Notes under the pieces: generated by a model
Seen by the model: the letters and a program-made list of their open reading frames with translations, nothing else
The model's database searches: none
What the model was told of the DNA's origin: nothing
Assembly: GCF_003390925.1 (NCBI RefSeq)
Contig: NZ_QUBS01000078.1
Coordinates: 51,531-115,530 of the forward strand
Direction: 5' to 3'
From: Trinickia diaoshuihuensis
Lineage (GTDB): Bacteria; Pseudomonadota; Gammaproteobacteria; Burkholderiales; Burkholderiaceae
DNA: 64,000 nt
Position numbers and translations under genes: made by a program
Shown here: positions 21,783 to 32,472 of the stretch, piece after piece
How the letters are laid out: each line of letters starts with the position of its first letter
How positions within the stretch are numbered: position 1 is the stretch's first letter

Positions 21783-22868
21783 TCAAAACGCGCGTTTGCC
21801 GGTGGCCGGGTCGAAGAAATGCAGATGTTCGAGCGGCAACGCGGCCGGCACGACCTCCCCGCTGCCGGGCCGATCCGCGTGAGGCAGCCGCACGGTGACG
21901 TCGTGCGATCCCCAACGGCCATGAACCAGATTATCCGCGCCGAGCAGTTCGCATGATTCGACCGTGAGCGGCGCGCGCGCGCAATCGGCTCGCGGCGTCA
22001 TATGCTCGGGACGGATGCCGAGAACCCACTCTCGCCCGACGGCAATCTCACGCCCCAAGCCGGGCGCCCCCGCGATCGGCAGCGCCGGCCCGCCGCCCGC
22101 CACCTCGAACGTTGCGCCGTCCGCGCTCAGCGTACCGGAAAGCAGATTCATCGCCGGCGAACCGATGAAACTCGCAACGAATACCGTGGCCGGCCGCTCG
22201 TAGACCTCGGTCGGCGCGCCGATTTGCTCCGCATGCCCGCGATTCATGACGATCACGCGTTGCGCCAGCGTCATGGCCTCGATCTGATCGTGTGTGACGT
22301 ACAAGCTCGTCGTCGCGAGTCGCGCATGCAACCGCTGAATCTCCAAGCGCATCTGAACGCGCAGTTTCGCGTCGAGGTTCGAGAGCGGCTCGTCGAACAA
22401 GAATACCGACGGCTCCCGCACGATCGCGCGCCCCATCGCCACGCGCTGACGCTGGCCGCCCGACAGTTCGCGAGGGCGGCGCGCGAGCAGCGGCTCGAGT
22501 TCGAGAATCTTCGCGGCCGCCGCGACGCGCGCCTCGATCGTCTCCCGAGCGATCCCGCGAATTTTCAGCCCGTACGACATGTTTTCCTTCACGCTCATAT
22601 GCGGATAGAGCGCGTAGTTCTGAAACACCATCGCGATATCTCGGTCCTTCGGCTCGAGCCGATTGACGACGCGCCCACCGATCGCAATCTCGCCTTCGGA
22701 CACGCTTTCGAGCCCCGCCACCATCCGTAACAACGTCGACTTCCCGCAGCCCGACGGTCCGACCAATACCACGAACTCACCGTCGCCCACCTCGACGTCG
22801 ATGCCGTGCAATACGAATTGCTTGCCGTCGTACGTCTTGCGCACGCCCTTCAAAGTCAAGCCTGACAT
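21783..22868 (-). CDS. ugpC: sn-Glycerol-3-phosphate ABC transporter ATPase UgpC
   Basis: A 361-residue MalK-type ATPase with Walker [10 protein letters not shown] (38-46), signature [14 protein letters not shown], Walker [17 protein letters not shown], and a C-terminal TOBE/regulatory domain with [10 protein letters not shown]. It energises uptake through UgpAE. It is 18 bp downstream of ugpE in the same operon. MalK relatives can serve other sugars, but the neighbours ugpQ and ugpB fix the assignment. Confidence 0.95.
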   Translation of the reverse strand: MSGLTLKGVRKTYDGKQFVLHGIDVEVGDGEFVVLVGPSGCGKSTLLRMVAGLESVSEGEIAIGGRVVNRLEPKDRDIAMVFQNYALYPHMSVKENMSYGLKIRGIARETIEARVAAAAKILELEPLLARRPRELSGGQRQRVAMGRAIVREPSVFLFDEPLSNLDAKLRVQMRLEIQRLHARLATTSLYVTHDQIEAMTLAQRVIVMNRGHAEQIGAPTEVYERPATVFVASFIGSPAMNLLSGTLSADGATFEVAGGGPALPIAGAPGLGREIAVGREWVLGIRPEHMTPRADCARAPLTVESCELLGADNLVHGRWGSHDVTVRLPHADRPGSGEVVPAALPLEHLHFFDPATGKRAF

Positions 22869-22886
22869 GCTCGATGATCCCCTTGA

Positions 22887-23732
22887 TTATTTTTCCGCGT
22901 CGACCAGCCCGCGCACGAACCAGCGCTGCATCGCCAGCACGACGACGAGCGGCGGCAGCATCGCCAGCAGCGTCGCGGCCATCACGAGGTGCCACTCGGT
23001 CGCCGTGTCTCCGCTCGCGATCATCGTCTTGATACCGACGACGGCGGTCGTGAGCGACTGTTCGTTGGTGATCAGGATCGGCCACAGATACTGATTCCAG
23101 CCGTAAATGAACGTGATGACGAACAGCGCCGCGACATTGGTTTTCGACAGCGGCAGCACGATGTCGTAGAAAAAACGCAGCGCGCCGGCGCCGTCGATGC
23201 GCGCGGCTTCGACGAGTTCGTCGGGAAGCGTCATGAAAAACTGGCGGAATAGGAATGTCGCCGTCGCGGAAGCGATCAACGGCAGCGTCAGTCCCGCATA
23301 GGTGTTGGTCAGATGCATCGACGAGACCACTTGCACGGTCGGGAAGATCCGCACTTCCACGGGCAGCATCAGCGTGACGAAAATCAGCCAAAACGCGGTG
23401 TTGCGCAAAGGGAAGCGGAAAAAGACGATGGCGTAGGCCGAGATGATCGAGACCGCGATCTTGCCGATGGCAATCGCGAGCGCCATCACCAGGCTATTGA
23501 GCAGCATGCGGCCGAACGGACTCGCCGCGTTACCCGAACCGTGCGACCAGATGGCCGCGACGTTCTCGAGCAGATGCGTACTGGGTACGAGCGAGAGCGG
23601 TACGGTGAAGACCTCGTGCTCGCTCATCGTCGCCGCGCAAAACGCGACATAGACGGGAAACGCGACGAGCGCCACGCCGGCGATCAACACGGCGTGGCAA
23701 AAGAGATCGAAGCCCCTGCGATTTTCGATCAT
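22887..23732 (-). CDS. ugpE: sn-Glycerol-3-phosphate ABC transporter permease UgpE
   Basis: A 281-residue MalG-type permease with six membrane helices and the EAA loop [20 protein letters not shown], which docks on the ATPase. The ATG at 23732 overlaps ugpA by 4 bp (translational coupling). The start begins [19 protein letters not shown]. Confidence 0.94.
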   Translation of the reverse strand: MIENRRGFDLFCHAVLIAGVALVAFPVYVAFCAATMSEHEVFTVPLSLVPSTHLLENVAAIWSHGSGNAASPFGRMLLNSLVMALAIAIGKIAVSIISAYAIVFFRFPLRNTAFWLIFVTLMLPVEVRIFPTVQVVSSMHLTNTYAGLTLPLIASATATFLFRQFFMTLPDELVEAARIDGAGALRFFYDIVLPLSKTNVAALFVITFIYGWNQYLWPILITNEQSLTTAVVGIKTMIASGDTATEWHLVMAATLLAMLPPLVVVLAMQRWFVRGLVDAEK

Positions 23733-24613
23733 GTGTATTGCACCTTGCGTTCGATGAAGCGGAATTGAACGACGGTCAGACCGACGACGATCAGCATCAG
23801 CACGACCGATTGCGCGCCCGAACTTCCGATGTCGAGACCTTGAAAACCTTCCGCGAAGATTTTGTAGATCAACGTCTTCGTGGCTTGCGCCGGCCCGCCG
23901 CCCGTGGCCGCGTCGATGACGGGAAACGTGTCGAAGAACGCATAGACGACGTTGACGACCAGCAAGAAAAAGGTCGTCGGCGACAGCAGCGGCAACGCGA
24001 TACCGAAGAAACGCCGAGCGGGCCCTGCGCCGTCGATCGCCGCGGCCTCGATCAGCGAACGCGGAATCGCCTGCAATCCGGCGTAGAAGAACAAGAAGTT
24101 GTAGCTGACCTGCTTCCAAACCGAGGCGAGCACGACCAGCGCCATCGCCTGGGTGCCGTTCAACGCGTGGTTCCAGACGATCCCGCCTTTCGCGAGCGCA
24201 TAGGTCACGATGCCGATGCTCGGATTGAAGAGGAATGCCCAGAGCACCGCGGCGATGGCCGGAGCAACCGCATACGGCCAAATGAGCAGCGTGCGGTAGA
24301 GTTTGGCGCCCCGGGTCACGCGGTCCGCGCATGCCGCCAACAGCAAGGCGATCACGAGACCGCACACCGTGACGAGCGCGCTAAAGACGAGCGTCGTCTT
24401 GAACGAATCGAGATAGAGCGGATCGGCGAACAGATGAGCGAAGTTCGCGAGACCGACGAACTCGCTCGAAGTACCGAACGCATCTTGCGTTTGGGTCGAT
24501 TGCCACAGCGCCACCCCGGCGGGCCAGAGAAAGAACAAGCCGGTAATGGCGAGTTGCGGCGCGACCAGCAGATAGGGCAATGCGCTCGCGGCGAAACGAG
24601 AACGTTCTTGCAT
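23729..24613 (-). CDS. ugpA: sn-Glycerol-3-phosphate ABC transporter permease UgpA
   Basis: A 294-residue MalF-type permease with an N-terminal [21 protein letters not shown] helix (in part), [20 protein letters not shown] and the EAA loop [20 protein letters not shown]. It pairs with UgpE. It is 180 bp downstream of ugpB; that gap is unusually wide for this operon. Confidence 0.94.
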   Translation of the reverse strand: MQERSRFAASALPYLLVAPQLAITGLFFLWPAGVALWQSTQTQDAFGTSSEFVGLANFAHLFADPLYLDSFKTTLVFSALVTVCGLVIALLLAACADRVTRGAKLYRTLLIWPYAVAPAIAAVLWAFLFNPSIGIVTYALAKGGIVWNHALNGTQAMALVVLASVWKQVSYNFLFFYAGLQAIPRSLIEAAAIDGAGPARRFFGIALPLLSPTTFFLLVVNVVYAFFDTFPVIDAATGGGPAQATKTLIYKIFAEGFQGLDIGSSGAQSVVLMLIVVGLTVVQFRFIERKVQYT

Positions 24614-24793
24614 GGACGATGGCCGATGGACGATGAATCAGTCGATGCCGCGGCCTCGCCCGTTCGCGTCGCCGAATAAGCGACGCGCCGGACGCCGGCG
24701 GCGCGGCGAATCTCAAAGAGAACTGGAGCGCTTCCAATCGCACGGGCGGCGCGCAAGCCGTTCTCCGGCGTGCGCGGCCCGCGTGCTCGGATC

Positions 24794-26122
24794 TTACTGA
24801 CCCGCTTGCTGAAAGCGGCGCAAAAGTTCGTCGCCGCGGGCGGCCGCGGAGTCGAGCGCGTCCTTGGGCGACTTCTTGCCGGCCCACACCTGTTCCAGTT
24901 CCTCGTCGACGATGGTGCGAATCTGCGGCATGTTGCCCAAACGCAGGCCCTTCGTGTAAGGCAGCGGCGGCTTGTTCAGCATCTGTTTGATCGCCGTATC
25001 GGCCCCGGGATTTTTCGCATAAAAGCCCTGGCTGCGAGCGAGGTCGTAGGCGGCCGTCGTCACGGGCAAGTAGCCCGTATCCTCATGCCACTTGGCGGCC
25101 ACGGCCGGCGACGACAAATACGTCAGGAACTTGGCGACGCCCTTATAGACGTTCGGATCCTTGCCCGCGAGCACCCAAAGGCTGGCGCCGCCGATGATCG
25201 CGTTTTGCGGCGCGCCCTTCACATTGGCGTCGTACGGCATCATGCCCGTACCGAAATCGAACTTCGCGTACTTGCGGATCGTGGCGAGCGAACCGGACGA
25301 GTTCGTCAGAATCCCGCAATCGCCGCTATAGAACTTCGAGACCGCTTCGTCCTTGCGGCCGACGTAGGTGAACGAACCGTCCTTGGCCATATCTTGCAGG
25401 AACTGGATATGGGCGATCTGCTGCGGCTTGTTGAATTCGAGCTTCGCGCCGAGGCCGTCGAAGCCGTTGTTCTCCGACGCGTAGGGCACGCCGTGCCAAG
25501 CGCTATAGTTTTCGAGTTGAATCCAGCCTTGCCAACCCGTGGTGAAGCCGCACGACATGCCCGCTGCCTTCAGCTTTTTGGCATCGGCGCGCACGTCGTC
25601 CCACGTCTTCGGAGGCTGGTTCGGATCGAGGCCCGCCTTCTTGAAGGCTTCCTTGTTGTAGTAGAGCACCGGCGTGGAACTGTTGAACGGCATGGCCACG
25701 AGTTCGCCGGTTTTCGCATCGGTGTAGTAGCTGGCGATCGTCGGCACGAACGCCTTCTGGTCAAGCGGCACGCCGGCCTGCTTGAATACGTCCGTCACCG
25801 GTAGCACGGCCTTCTTGGCCGCCATCATGGTCGCCGTGCCGACTTCATAGACTTGCAAGATCGCCGGCGCATTGCCGCTACGATAGGCCGCGATGCCCGC
25901 CGCGAGCGTTTGATCGTATGTGCCCTTGAAGACCGGGACGATCTTGTAGTCGCCTTGCGACTGATTGAAATCGTTCGCGATATCGGTCAAGCGCTCGCCG
26001 AGCGCGGCCTCCATCGCATGCCAAAACTGAATCTCCGTCGCGGCCAATGCCGCGTGACTCGCCCCGACGAGCGCGGCGCCCAGTACGAGCGACCGGACCA
26101 CCGTCTTGCAACCCTTGCTCAT
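24794..26122 (-). CDS. ugpB: sn-Glycerol-3-phosphate-binding protein UgpB
   Basis: A 442-residue periplasmic solute-binding protein. The signal peptide ends in ALA near residue 27, and the mature protein begins [18 protein letters not shown], typical of UgpB. It contains [20 protein letters not shown], characteristic of G3P-binding members. It delivers glycerol-3-phosphate or glycerophosphodiesters to UgpAE. It is the first gene of the ugp operon and lies 79 bp downstream of dgt on the same strand. AGGAG precedes the ATG. No Pho box was recognised upstream. Confidence 0.95.
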   Translation of the reverse strand: MSKGCKTVVRSLVLGAALVGASHAALAATEIQFWHAMEAALGERLTDIANDFNQSQGDYKIVPVFKGTYDQTLAAGIAAYRSGNAPAILQVYEVGTATMMAAKKAVLPVTDVFKQAGVPLDQKAFVPTIASYYTDAKTGELVAMPFNSSTPVLYYNKEAFKKAGLDPNQPPKTWDDVRADAKKLKAAGMSCGFTTGWQGWIQLENYSAWHGVPYASENNGFDGLGAKLEFNKPQQIAHIQFLQDMAKDGSFTYVGRKDEAVSKFYSGDCGILTNSSGSLATIRKYAKFDFGTGMMPYDANVKGAPQNAIIGGASLWVLAGKDPNVYKGVAKFLTYLSSPAVAAKWHEDTGYLPVTTAAYDLARSQGFYAKNPGADTAIKQMLNKPPLPYTKGLRLGNMPQIRTIVDEELEQVWAGKKSPKDALDSAAARGDELLRRFQQAGQ

Positions 26123-26201
26123 TTAGTTCTCCTAAGGTAAACCCTCTCCAAACCACGATCGCCCCGCACGCGGTCTTCGCGCGCCGTGCCGGGGCGGCAT
26201 T

Positions 26202-27425
26202 TTAGTTATCGTTGATGACAAACAAACGTTGGTACTCCTTGAGCGCATAGCGGTCGGTCATGCCCGCGATGTAATGCGCGATCAAGCGCGGCTGCGCCGC
26301 ATCGTCGTTTGCGAAGTACGCCGGCGGCAACAGGCGCGGGTCTTCGCTGAACGCATCGAACAAGCCGCGAATGACGCGCCGCGCCTTGCTCGCCATGCGC
26401 ATCACGCGGTAATGCCGGTACAAATTCTTGAACAGAAACTGCTTGAGTTCGGTGGCCTGCGCCGCGACGGCGCCGCTATGCGCGACGAGCGGCGGCGCCG
26501 AGCGCACCGCATCGAGCGATCCCGGTGCATGCGCGGCCAGGTTTCGCCGTGTCGTTTCGATCAGATCGACGATGAGCGTATTGATCATCCGGCGTACGGT
26601 CTCATGCACCATCCGGCGGCCGTCCAGTTGCTTGTATTCGCGCTGGGCTTGCTCGTAATGCGTCTGCCAGAGTTCGACTTGCGCGAGTTGTTCGATGGTC
26701 AGGAGTCCGGAGCGTAGACCATCGTCGACATCGTGATTGTTATAGGCGATTTCGTCGGCGATGTTGGCGATTTGCGCTTCGAGCGACGGGCGTTTGCCCG
26801 ACAGAAAACGCTCGCCGAGATCGCCTAGCTTCAGCGCATTCTCGCGCGAGCAGTGCTTCAAAATGCCCTCGCGCGTTTCGAAGCACAAGTTCAGTCCGTT
26901 GAAACCGCCGTAGTGCTCCTCGAGTTCGTCGACGACAGCCAGGCTTTGCAGGTTGTGCTCGAAGCCGCCATGGTCGCGCATGCATTCGTTCAGCGCATCT
27001 TGCCCGGCATGGCCGAAGGGCGTATGGCCCAAATCGTGCGCGAGCGAAATGGCTTCGACGAGGTCTTCGTTCAGGCGCAGATTGCGGGCCACCGACCGCG
27101 CGATTTGCGCGACTTCCAAGCTATGCGTCAGTCGCGTTCGGAACAGATCGCCCTCGTGGTTGACAAAAACCTGCGTCTTGTATTCGAGCCGCCTGAATGC
27201 CGTCGAATGGACGATCCGGTCGCGGTCGCGCTGAAATTCGGTGCGCGCCGACGGCGGCGCCTCCGGAAATCGACGTCCGCGCGACGTGACGGAATGCGCG
27301 GCGTAGGGCGCAAGATGCGCCTCCAGCATCGCGAGCGTCGGCGGCTCGACGAGTGCCGTATGCACGTCACCTTTCGGCGTGCCGGTCGTCGCCGGTTGCC
27401 GCATTCGGTCAGCCCCTGCGCTCAT
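26202..27425 (-). CDS. dgt: Deoxyguanosinetriphosphate triphosphohydrolase-like protein
   Basis: A 407-residue HD-domain dNTPase. Metal ligands are in RLTHSLEV (His101) and [13 protein letters not shown] (His130, Asp131). Also present are [12 protein letters not shown] and [17 protein letters not shown]. Family members cleave dNTPs to nucleoside and triphosphate. The short form here matches the type-2 Dgt subfamily, whose true substrate range varies. It lies 48 bp after aroB and is probably cotranscribed. Confidence 0.92.
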   Translation of the reverse strand: MSAGADRMRQPATTGTPKGDVHTALVEPPTLAMLEAHLAPYAAHSVTSRGRRFPEAPPSARTEFQRDRDRIVHSTAFRRLEYKTQVFVNHEGDLFRTRLTHSLEVAQIARSVARNLRLNEDLVEAISLAHDLGHTPFGHAGQDALNECMRDHGGFEHNLQSLAVVDELEEHYGGFNGLNLCFETREGILKHCSRENALKLGDLGERFLSGKRPSLEAQIANIADEIAYNNHDVDDGLRSGLLTIEQLAQVELWQTHYEQAQREYKQLDGRRMVHETVRRMINTLIVDLIETTRRNLAAHAPGSLDAVRSAPPLVAHSGAVAAQATELKQFLFKNLYRHYRVMRMASKARRVIRGLFDAFSEDPRLLPPAYFANDDAAQPRLIAHYIAGMTDRYALKEYQRLFVINDN

Positions 27426-27473
27426 CGTTTCCCTCCCGCATGCGTGCTGCGCGGTGCGTTGGCAGCTATTGGC

Positions 27474-28550
27474 TCAAAGGCTCGCGGCGAGCGTCGCGCG
27501 CAATGCCGGCTCGGCAGCGTCCGTGATCAGCGTTTCGCCGAGTTTTTTGAGCAAGATGAATTTGATCGTGCCGGCCTCGGTTTTCTTATCGACCTTCATG
27601 AGTTCGATATAGCGCGCATCGCCGAGCGCCGGCGCGCGCGTGGGCAGCCGCGCCGCTTCGATCAAGGCGACGAGCCGGCGGCGCACCGCTTCGTCGAGCA
27701 GCCCGAGCCGCACCGACAGATCGGCCGCCATGACCATGCCGCACCCGACTGCCTCTCCGTGCAGCCATTCGCCGTACCCGAGGCCCGCTTCGATGGCATG
27801 CCCGAACGTGTGGCCGAAATTGAGAATCGCGCGCAGACCGCCCTCGCGTTCGTCGGCCGCCACGACCGATGCCTTCACTTCGCAGGAGCGCTTCACGGCA
27901 TGCACGAGCGCCGCCGGTTCACGGCGATTGAGCGCCTCGATGTTTTGTTCGAGCCATTCGAAGAAAGCGGCGTCGGCGATCGCAGCCGTCTTGATGATCT
28001 CGGCCAAGCCGGCCGCCAGCTCTCGCTCGGGCAGCGTGCGCAGCGCGGCGATATCGGCGATCACCGCTTGCGGCTGGTAGAACGCGCCGATCATATTCTT
28101 GCCGAGCGGATGATTGATGCCCGTCTTGCCGCCCACCGACGAATCGACTTGCGAAAGCAGCGTCGTGGGGACTTGGATGAACGGTACCCCGCGCATGTAG
28201 CAGGCTGCCGCGAAGCCCGTCATGTCGCCGATTACGCCGCCGCCCAGCGCGATCAGCGTCGTCTTGCGGTCGGCTTGCGCGCCCAGCAGCGCATCGAAAA
28301 TCGTGTTTAGCGTTTCCCAGTTCTTGTAGGCCTCGCCGTCGGGCAACACGACGGTCGAGACGTGCTTGCCGAGCGGGGCAAGCGCTGCCCGCAGCGGCTC
28401 GCCGTAAAGCGGCTCCACGGTTTCGTTCGTCACGATCGTGACGGACGAACCCGCGATGTGCGGCGCGAACAATTCGGTTTGGCCGATCAGCTCGGCGCCG
28501 ATGCGAATCGGGTACGAACGATCGCCGAGGTCGACGTTGACGGTAATCAT
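27474..28550 (-). CDS. aroB: 3-Dehydroquinate synthase AroB
   Basis: A 358-residue AroB with the NAD-binding [38 protein letters not shown], the metal-site [12 protein letters not shown], and [12 protein letters not shown]. It is the second step of the shikimate pathway (DAHP to 3-dehydroquinate). The ATG at 28550 overlaps the aroK stop by 4 bp. Confidence 0.97.
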   Translation of the reverse strand: MITVNVDLGDRSYPIRIGAELIGQTELFAPHIAGSSVTIVTNETVEPLYGEPLRAALAPLGKHVSTVVLPDGEAYKNWETLNTIFDALLGAQADRKTTLIALGGGVIGDMTGFAAACYMRGVPFIQVPTTLLSQVDSSVGGKTGINHPLGKNMIGAFYQPQAVIADIAALRTLPERELAAGLAEIIKTAAIADAAFFEWLEQNIEALNRREPAALVHAVKRSCEVKASVVAADEREGGLRAILNFGHTFGHAIEAGLGYGEWLHGEAVGCGMVMAADLSVRLGLLDEAVRRRLVALIEAARLPTRAPALGDARYIELMKVDKKTEAGTIKFILLKKLGETLITDAAEPALRATLAASL

Positions 28551-29098
28551 GGCTGTATCTGTTTGGTGATGCCGGCCAGCTCGAGTTGCATGAGCACCAT
28601 GTTCACGAGCCCATTGACGGACGGCCGCCCGGTTTCGACGATGAAGTGCGCGCATTCGCGATAAAGCGGATCGCGCTCGCTGTAGAGTGCCTCGAGTTTG
28701 GCCTTCGGATCTTCGATTTGCAGCAAGGGCCGATTCTTGTCTTTGCGCGTGCGCAGCCAGAGATCGTGCGGATTGGCTCGAAGATAAACGACGAGACCGC
28801 GCTCGCGCAGCACCGCGCGATTTTCCGGACGCAAGACCGCGCCGCCGCCCGTTGCGAGCACGATCGAATCGCGGGCGGCGAGCTCGGCGATCACTTGCGC
28901 CTCGCGTTCGCGAAACCGCGCCTCGCCCTCGAGCTCGAAGATGACGGGGATGCGGGCGCCCGTACGCGCCTCGATTTCGTGGTCGCTATCGAAGAATGGC
29001 CGCCCAAGCCGGCGGGCCACGGCGCGGCCGACGGTCGTCTTACCGGCGCCCATGAGCCCCACGAAAAAAATGTTGGTGTTGGCGCCCCGCTCTTGCAA
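28547..29098 (-). CDS. aroK: Shikimate kinase AroK
   Basis: A 183-residue kinase with P-loop GLMGAGKTT (14-22), the shikimate-binding [13 protein letters not shown], and [11 protein letters not shown]. It phosphorylates shikimate. Its coupling to aroB (4-bp overlap) and position after pilQ is the usual proteobacterial arrangement. It starts 106 bp after pilQ. Confidence 0.96.
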   Translation of the reverse strand: MQERGANTNIFFVGLMGAGKTTVGRAVARRLGRPFFDSDHEIEARTGARIPVIFELEGEARFREREAQVIAELAARDSIVLATGGGAVLRPENRAVLRERGLVVYLRANPHDLWLRTRKDKNRPLLQIEDPKAKLEALYSERDPLYRECAHFIVETGRPSVNGLVNMVLMQLELAGITKQIQP

Positions 29099-29204
29099 GG
29101 TATCCTCTGTTCAATCGGCTATGGTTCGTGGCGCAGCTTACTGGCAAAGCCGCCGCCTTGTCGAGCCCGGCGGCCCGCGCGCGCGGCCTCGCCAGGCGTG
29201 CCGC

Positions 29205-30872
29205 TCAATCGATGGGCACGATTTTCGGCGTGATGAAAACGACGAGTTCGCTGCGCTGCTCGCGCACCGCCCGATGGCGAAAAAGCGCCCCTAACAGCGG
29301 TATTTTGCCCAACAGTGGAACGCGCGTCACATCGTCGCGGTCTTGACTCTCGTAAATGCCGCCGATCGAGACCGTCCCGCCGTCCTCCACCTCCACCCGC
29401 GTGCGTACGTGCTTCGTATCGATGGCAGGCCCGCCGGCCGTCGATTTGCCGACGCTATCCTTGGCGATGTCGAGATCGAGGATGACGCGGCCGCGCGGCG
29501 TGATCCGCGGCTCGACCTCCAGTTTCAGGCTCGCGCGGCGAAACTGCACGCCCGATACGCCGTTGCGCACCTTGGCTTGGTAAGGCAGTTCGGTGCCTTG
29601 CTCGACGAGTGCCTTCGTCCTATCCGCCGTTACGACGCGTGGACTCGATACGATTTGCCCGCGTCCCTGCGCCTCGAGCGCGGACAGCTCCGCCGTCACC
29701 CAGCGCGTGGCGCCCGCCGCGAAAAGCGTCAGCCCCGCCGTGGCTGCCTCGAAGCCCGCGATCGTGCGCGCCGCCAAATCGTGGATATGGCCTCCCGCGC
29801 CGCTCGTCAGGCCTCGTGTTAGGGCGAGCGCGTCAGACGCATCACCGCCGGCCGAACGCAACGACAGGCGCGCGCCCAGTTCACGGGTGAAACCGCGCTC
29901 TCCCTCGACGATGCGCGCCTCGATCAGCACCTGGCGGTTCGGCTGGTCGATCGTTTCGATCAGTTCGGCCACCTGCTCCAAACGTGCCTTCAAGTCCGTT
30001 ACGAACAGCAGATTCGTGCGCGCGTCGGCCATCGCCGCGCCGCGCTTGGACAAGACGCGCTGGGTGCCCGGCGCCGTCAACAGCCGCTGCACCTCTTCGG
30101 CGCGCGGGTAGCTGAGCGCGAACGTGCGGCTCGCCAACGGTTCGAGATCGGCCGCCCGCGCGTGCGTCTCGAACCGTTGCCGCTCGCGGGCCGCCAGTTC
30201 CGCGAGCGGCGCGACCCAGATGACGTTCCCGCGCCGCGACATCGCGAGGCCGTGCGCATCGAGCAAGGTATCGAACGCCACGCGCCACGGAACGCCGGTC
30301 AAGCTTAGCGAGACGCGCCCACGCACGCGCTCGCTCGCGACGATATTCAGCCCCGTGAAACGGGAAAACGCATCGAGCACGTCCGCCAGCTCCGCATGCT
30401 TGAAGCGCATCGTAAGCGGCTTGTCGTCGTCGGGACTCCCGGCGGAGCGCTCATGCTCGCCATCGCTCATGCGCGCAGCCGGTGCCAGCGGCACGGGCGG
30501 CCCCTCGAGGCCTGGCGGCAACTGCGCCCCTGCGCTTATCGCTGTGCTTACCGCGACGCCTGGCTCGCCGCCGGACTCGGCCCGCGCCCCCTTGGCCGGC
30601 TGTGCCGTCGGCTCGTTGGCGTCCCACGCTTGTTCGGCCGCATCCACGTCTTCGGGCATCGCATCGGGCTCGAGCGGCGGCTCGCCCACGCTGGGCCACG
30701 GCGCCGCGCGGTCGTCGTCACCGATTGCGGCCGGCAAAGGCGGCAACGGGGGCAGCGGCGGCGTCCGCGCGATATCCGCCGACGCGTGCGCCGATGCGAA
30801 CAAAGCCGCGAGCAACGCCGGCATCATCCGGACGGCAACGCGAACAAGCACGGTTTTGCGATCCGGATTCAC
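29205..30872 (-). CDS. pilQ: Type IV pilus secretin PilQ (short form)
   Basis: A 555-residue secretin. The start is taken as GTG 30872, which overlaps the stop of the preceding gene by 4 bp (GTGA). A signal peptide ends near ASA at residue 32. Residues ~60-140 are Pro/Ala-rich. The N0 domain (FKHAELADVLDAFSRFTGL) is followed by N1 (TNLLFVTDLKARLEQVAELI) and the C-terminal secretin domain ending VFITPKIVPID. No AMIN peptidoglycan-binding domain was recognised, so it resembles HofQ more than the ~700-residue PilQ. It would form the outer-membrane channel for pili or DNA uptake. Confidence 0.88.
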   Translation of the reverse strand: MNPDRKTVLVRVAVRMMPALLAALFASAHASADIARTPPLPPLPPLPAAIGDDDRAAPWPSVGEPPLEPDAMPEDVDAAEQAWDANEPTAQPAKGARAESGGEPGVAVSTAISAGAQLPPGLEGPPVPLAPAARMSDGEHERSAGSPDDDKPLTMRFKHAELADVLDAFSRFTGLNIVASERVRGRVSLSLTGVPWRVAFDTLLDAHGLAMSRRGNVIWVAPLAELAARERQRFETHARAADLEPLASRTFALSYPRAEEVQRLLTAPGTQRVLSKRGAAMADARTNLLFVTDLKARLEQVAELIETIDQPNRQVLIEARIVEGERGFTRELGARLSLRSAGGDASDALALTRGLTSGAGGHIHDLAARTIAGFEAATAGLTLFAAGATRWVTAELSALEAQGRGQIVSSPRVVTADRTKALVEQGTELPYQAKVRNGVSGVQFRRASLKLEVEPRITPRGRVILDLDIAKDSVGKSTAGGPAIDTKHVRTRVEVEDGGTVSIGGIYESQDRDDVTRVPLLGKIPLLGALFRHRAVREQRSELVVFITPKIVPID

Positions 30873-31813
30873 GGCTTGTTCTCCGACATCGAGACTCTGC
30901 GCGGCTGCCCGCTGCCCGCGAGCGTCACACCGGCGGCATCGATCGACACGAGCCGGTCCATCCCCACCGTCTCGCCGGGCTCGGCGGCGAGCGCGTGAGA
31001 TCCGCCCGGCGCCTCCCATAAAGCCAGCGCCCGCCCAGCGCCGCGCATGACACCGACCAACCGCCCCGCTCGAGCGCCGGCGTAAGCCGTGGGCTCGCCG
31101 GGCCCGAACGGATCGTTCGCCGGGAGACTCGCGCTCGCGAGCGCGGCGTCCCGGTCCGCCGCGCTTGCCTCGCCGGTTGGCGCGATCGGCATCGGCGGCT
31201 TATCGAATAGGCCGAACGTCGCGCCTAGGGCAAGACTGCCTTTGTCGTGCTTGATATCGACGGCCTCAGGCACGACCAGCATCGGCAGCGACGAAAGCCC
31301 CGTGAAAAAGGCAAATAACTGCGAGAAGCCGGCCTCGCCGTCGACGCGCAAGGTCCGCGGCGCGCCGCTCCCTTTCGACACGCGTTGGCCGCTCGCTCCG
31401 GAGGCGGGCGCGAGCGTGCGCAGTCTCACGCCGGTGCGCGACGCGAGTTCGGCGACGGCATGCCACTGCGCGCCGGCCGCATGGCTCGCCGAGGCCGCCG
31501 GCGCCGCCTCACGCGCCCTGCGCCGCGCCTCCGGCAACCGGGCAAGCGTGGCCCGGCTCTCATGCAGGCGAGCTTGCATGGTCTCGATCGCCGCCGCGCT
31601 CGCCGCCCGACTATCGGCGTCCAATGCACGCCAGGCATAGGTCGCGGCCACGAACGAGCCCGACGCCGCGGCCGTGCAGGCCATGAGCCGCCGTTTTACG
31701 TCCCAGCGTCGCGCAGGACATCGTCGTACACGAGCCGGCCGCACGATGAGCACGGGACGCGAGATCGCTCGACGCATCCGACGAATCGTTCGACGAAGCC
31801 GCGCGACGTTCAT
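30869..31813 (-). CDS. Fused PilO-PilP-like pilus assembly protein
   Basis: A 314-residue protein. After a strongly Arg-rich 43 residues comes a membrane helix (~44-62), a coiled segment and a ferredoxin-like PilO-type domain (to ~205, with FSQLFAFFTGLSSLPMLV). A linker follows, then a PilP-like part (~233-307): DPFGPGEP, RLVGVMRGAGRALALWEAPG, GETVGMDRLVSIDAAGVTL. PilO and PilP are normally separate proteins, with PilP a lipoprotein. Here no second start or lipobox is visible between the parts. It starts with an ATGA overlap with pilN and ends with a GTGA overlap with pilQ. It is expected to form the alignment subcomplex of the pilus machine. Confidence 0.72.
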   Translation of the reverse strand: MNVARLRRTIRRMRRAISRPVLIVRPARVRRCPARRWDVKRRLMACTAAASGSFVAATYAWRALDADSRAASAAAIETMQARLHESRATLARLPEARRRAREAAPAASASHAAGAQWHAVAELASRTGVRLRTLAPASGASGQRVSKGSGAPRTLRVDGEAGFSQLFAFFTGLSSLPMLVVPEAVDIKHDKGSLALGATFGLFDKPPMPIAPTGEASAADRDAALASASLPANDPFGPGEPTAYAGARAGRLVGVMRGAGRALALWEAPGGSHALAAEPGETVGMDRLVSIDAAGVTLAGSGQPRRVSMSENKP

Positions 31814-32472
31814 CGTTCCCTCCGCAACGCCGGCTCGTCCGACCCGCCGATTGGCTGTCTTTGCGCGGTCTCCGGCCCCGCGGCCGAGAGATCCATCGGC
31901 AGCCGTACGGTAGCCTCGACCGCGCGGCTGGCATTCGCGTCAATGGGCGCGGCGGCGAACTTGAATTCGACGATCTGCGCGCTCTTCCACTCGGCCCGGC
32001 GCGCTAGGCGGGCGACCCACGACGCGCAGACGGCACTATCCTCGCCCACGATGCGCAATTCGAATCCCTCGCGGGTCTGCCGCAAACGGCTGACTGTCAC
32101 GCCCGTGGCCGCTTCGCGGCTCAACGTATCGAGCAGCGCACGCAGTTCGAGGTAGGGTCGCGCCCGAGCCGCGGCCGACGCCGCGCTCTCGTGGGAGAGG
32201 TGGCTCGCTCTTTCCAAGCGCGCCAATTCGGCAAGCGGCGATGACAATTCGGAAAGTTCCCGCTCGAGCGACACGCGCCGCGCGCTCGCCCCGTCGTCGC
32301 TCGAGCGCATGCCCGCACAGCCCATTGCGATCAACGCCCCGGCGAGCACCGCCGCCACGCCTTCGATCCAATGCCGAGCAATGCCGCGCCGGGGCTGCGT
32401 GCGGCTTAAACCGGGAAGCGCATCGGGCCCGCCATGCGCCCAAGCAGGCGAATCCATGGCAACCGAACTCAT
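31810..32472 (-). CDS. pilN: PilN-like type IV pilus assembly protein
   Basis: A 220-residue protein with one N-terminal membrane helix (residues ~36-54, with GVAAVLAGALIAMGC), a coiled-coil-like stretch (~66-105) and a periplasmic domain (GVTVSRLRQTREGFELRIVG). This matches PilN topology although sequence similarity is weak. It overlaps pilM and pilO/P by ATGA on both sides. The assignment rests largely on order and topology. Confidence 0.7.
   Translation of the reverse strand: MSSVAMDSPAWAHGGPDALPGLSRTQPRRGIARHWIEGVAAVLAGALIAMGCAGMRSSDDGASARRVSLERELSELSSPLAELARLERASHLSHESAASAAARARPYLELRALLDTLSREAATGVTVSRLRQTREGFELRIVGEDSAVCASWVARLARRAEWKSAQIVEFKFAAAPIDANASRAVEATVRLPMDLSAAGPETAQRQPIGGSDEPALRRER

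Noticed and set aside
26123..26201. Imperfect GC-rich stem between dgt and ugpB as a terminator
   Set aside because: The arms contain several mismatches and there is no T-run, so termination between dgt and ugp could not be claimed.
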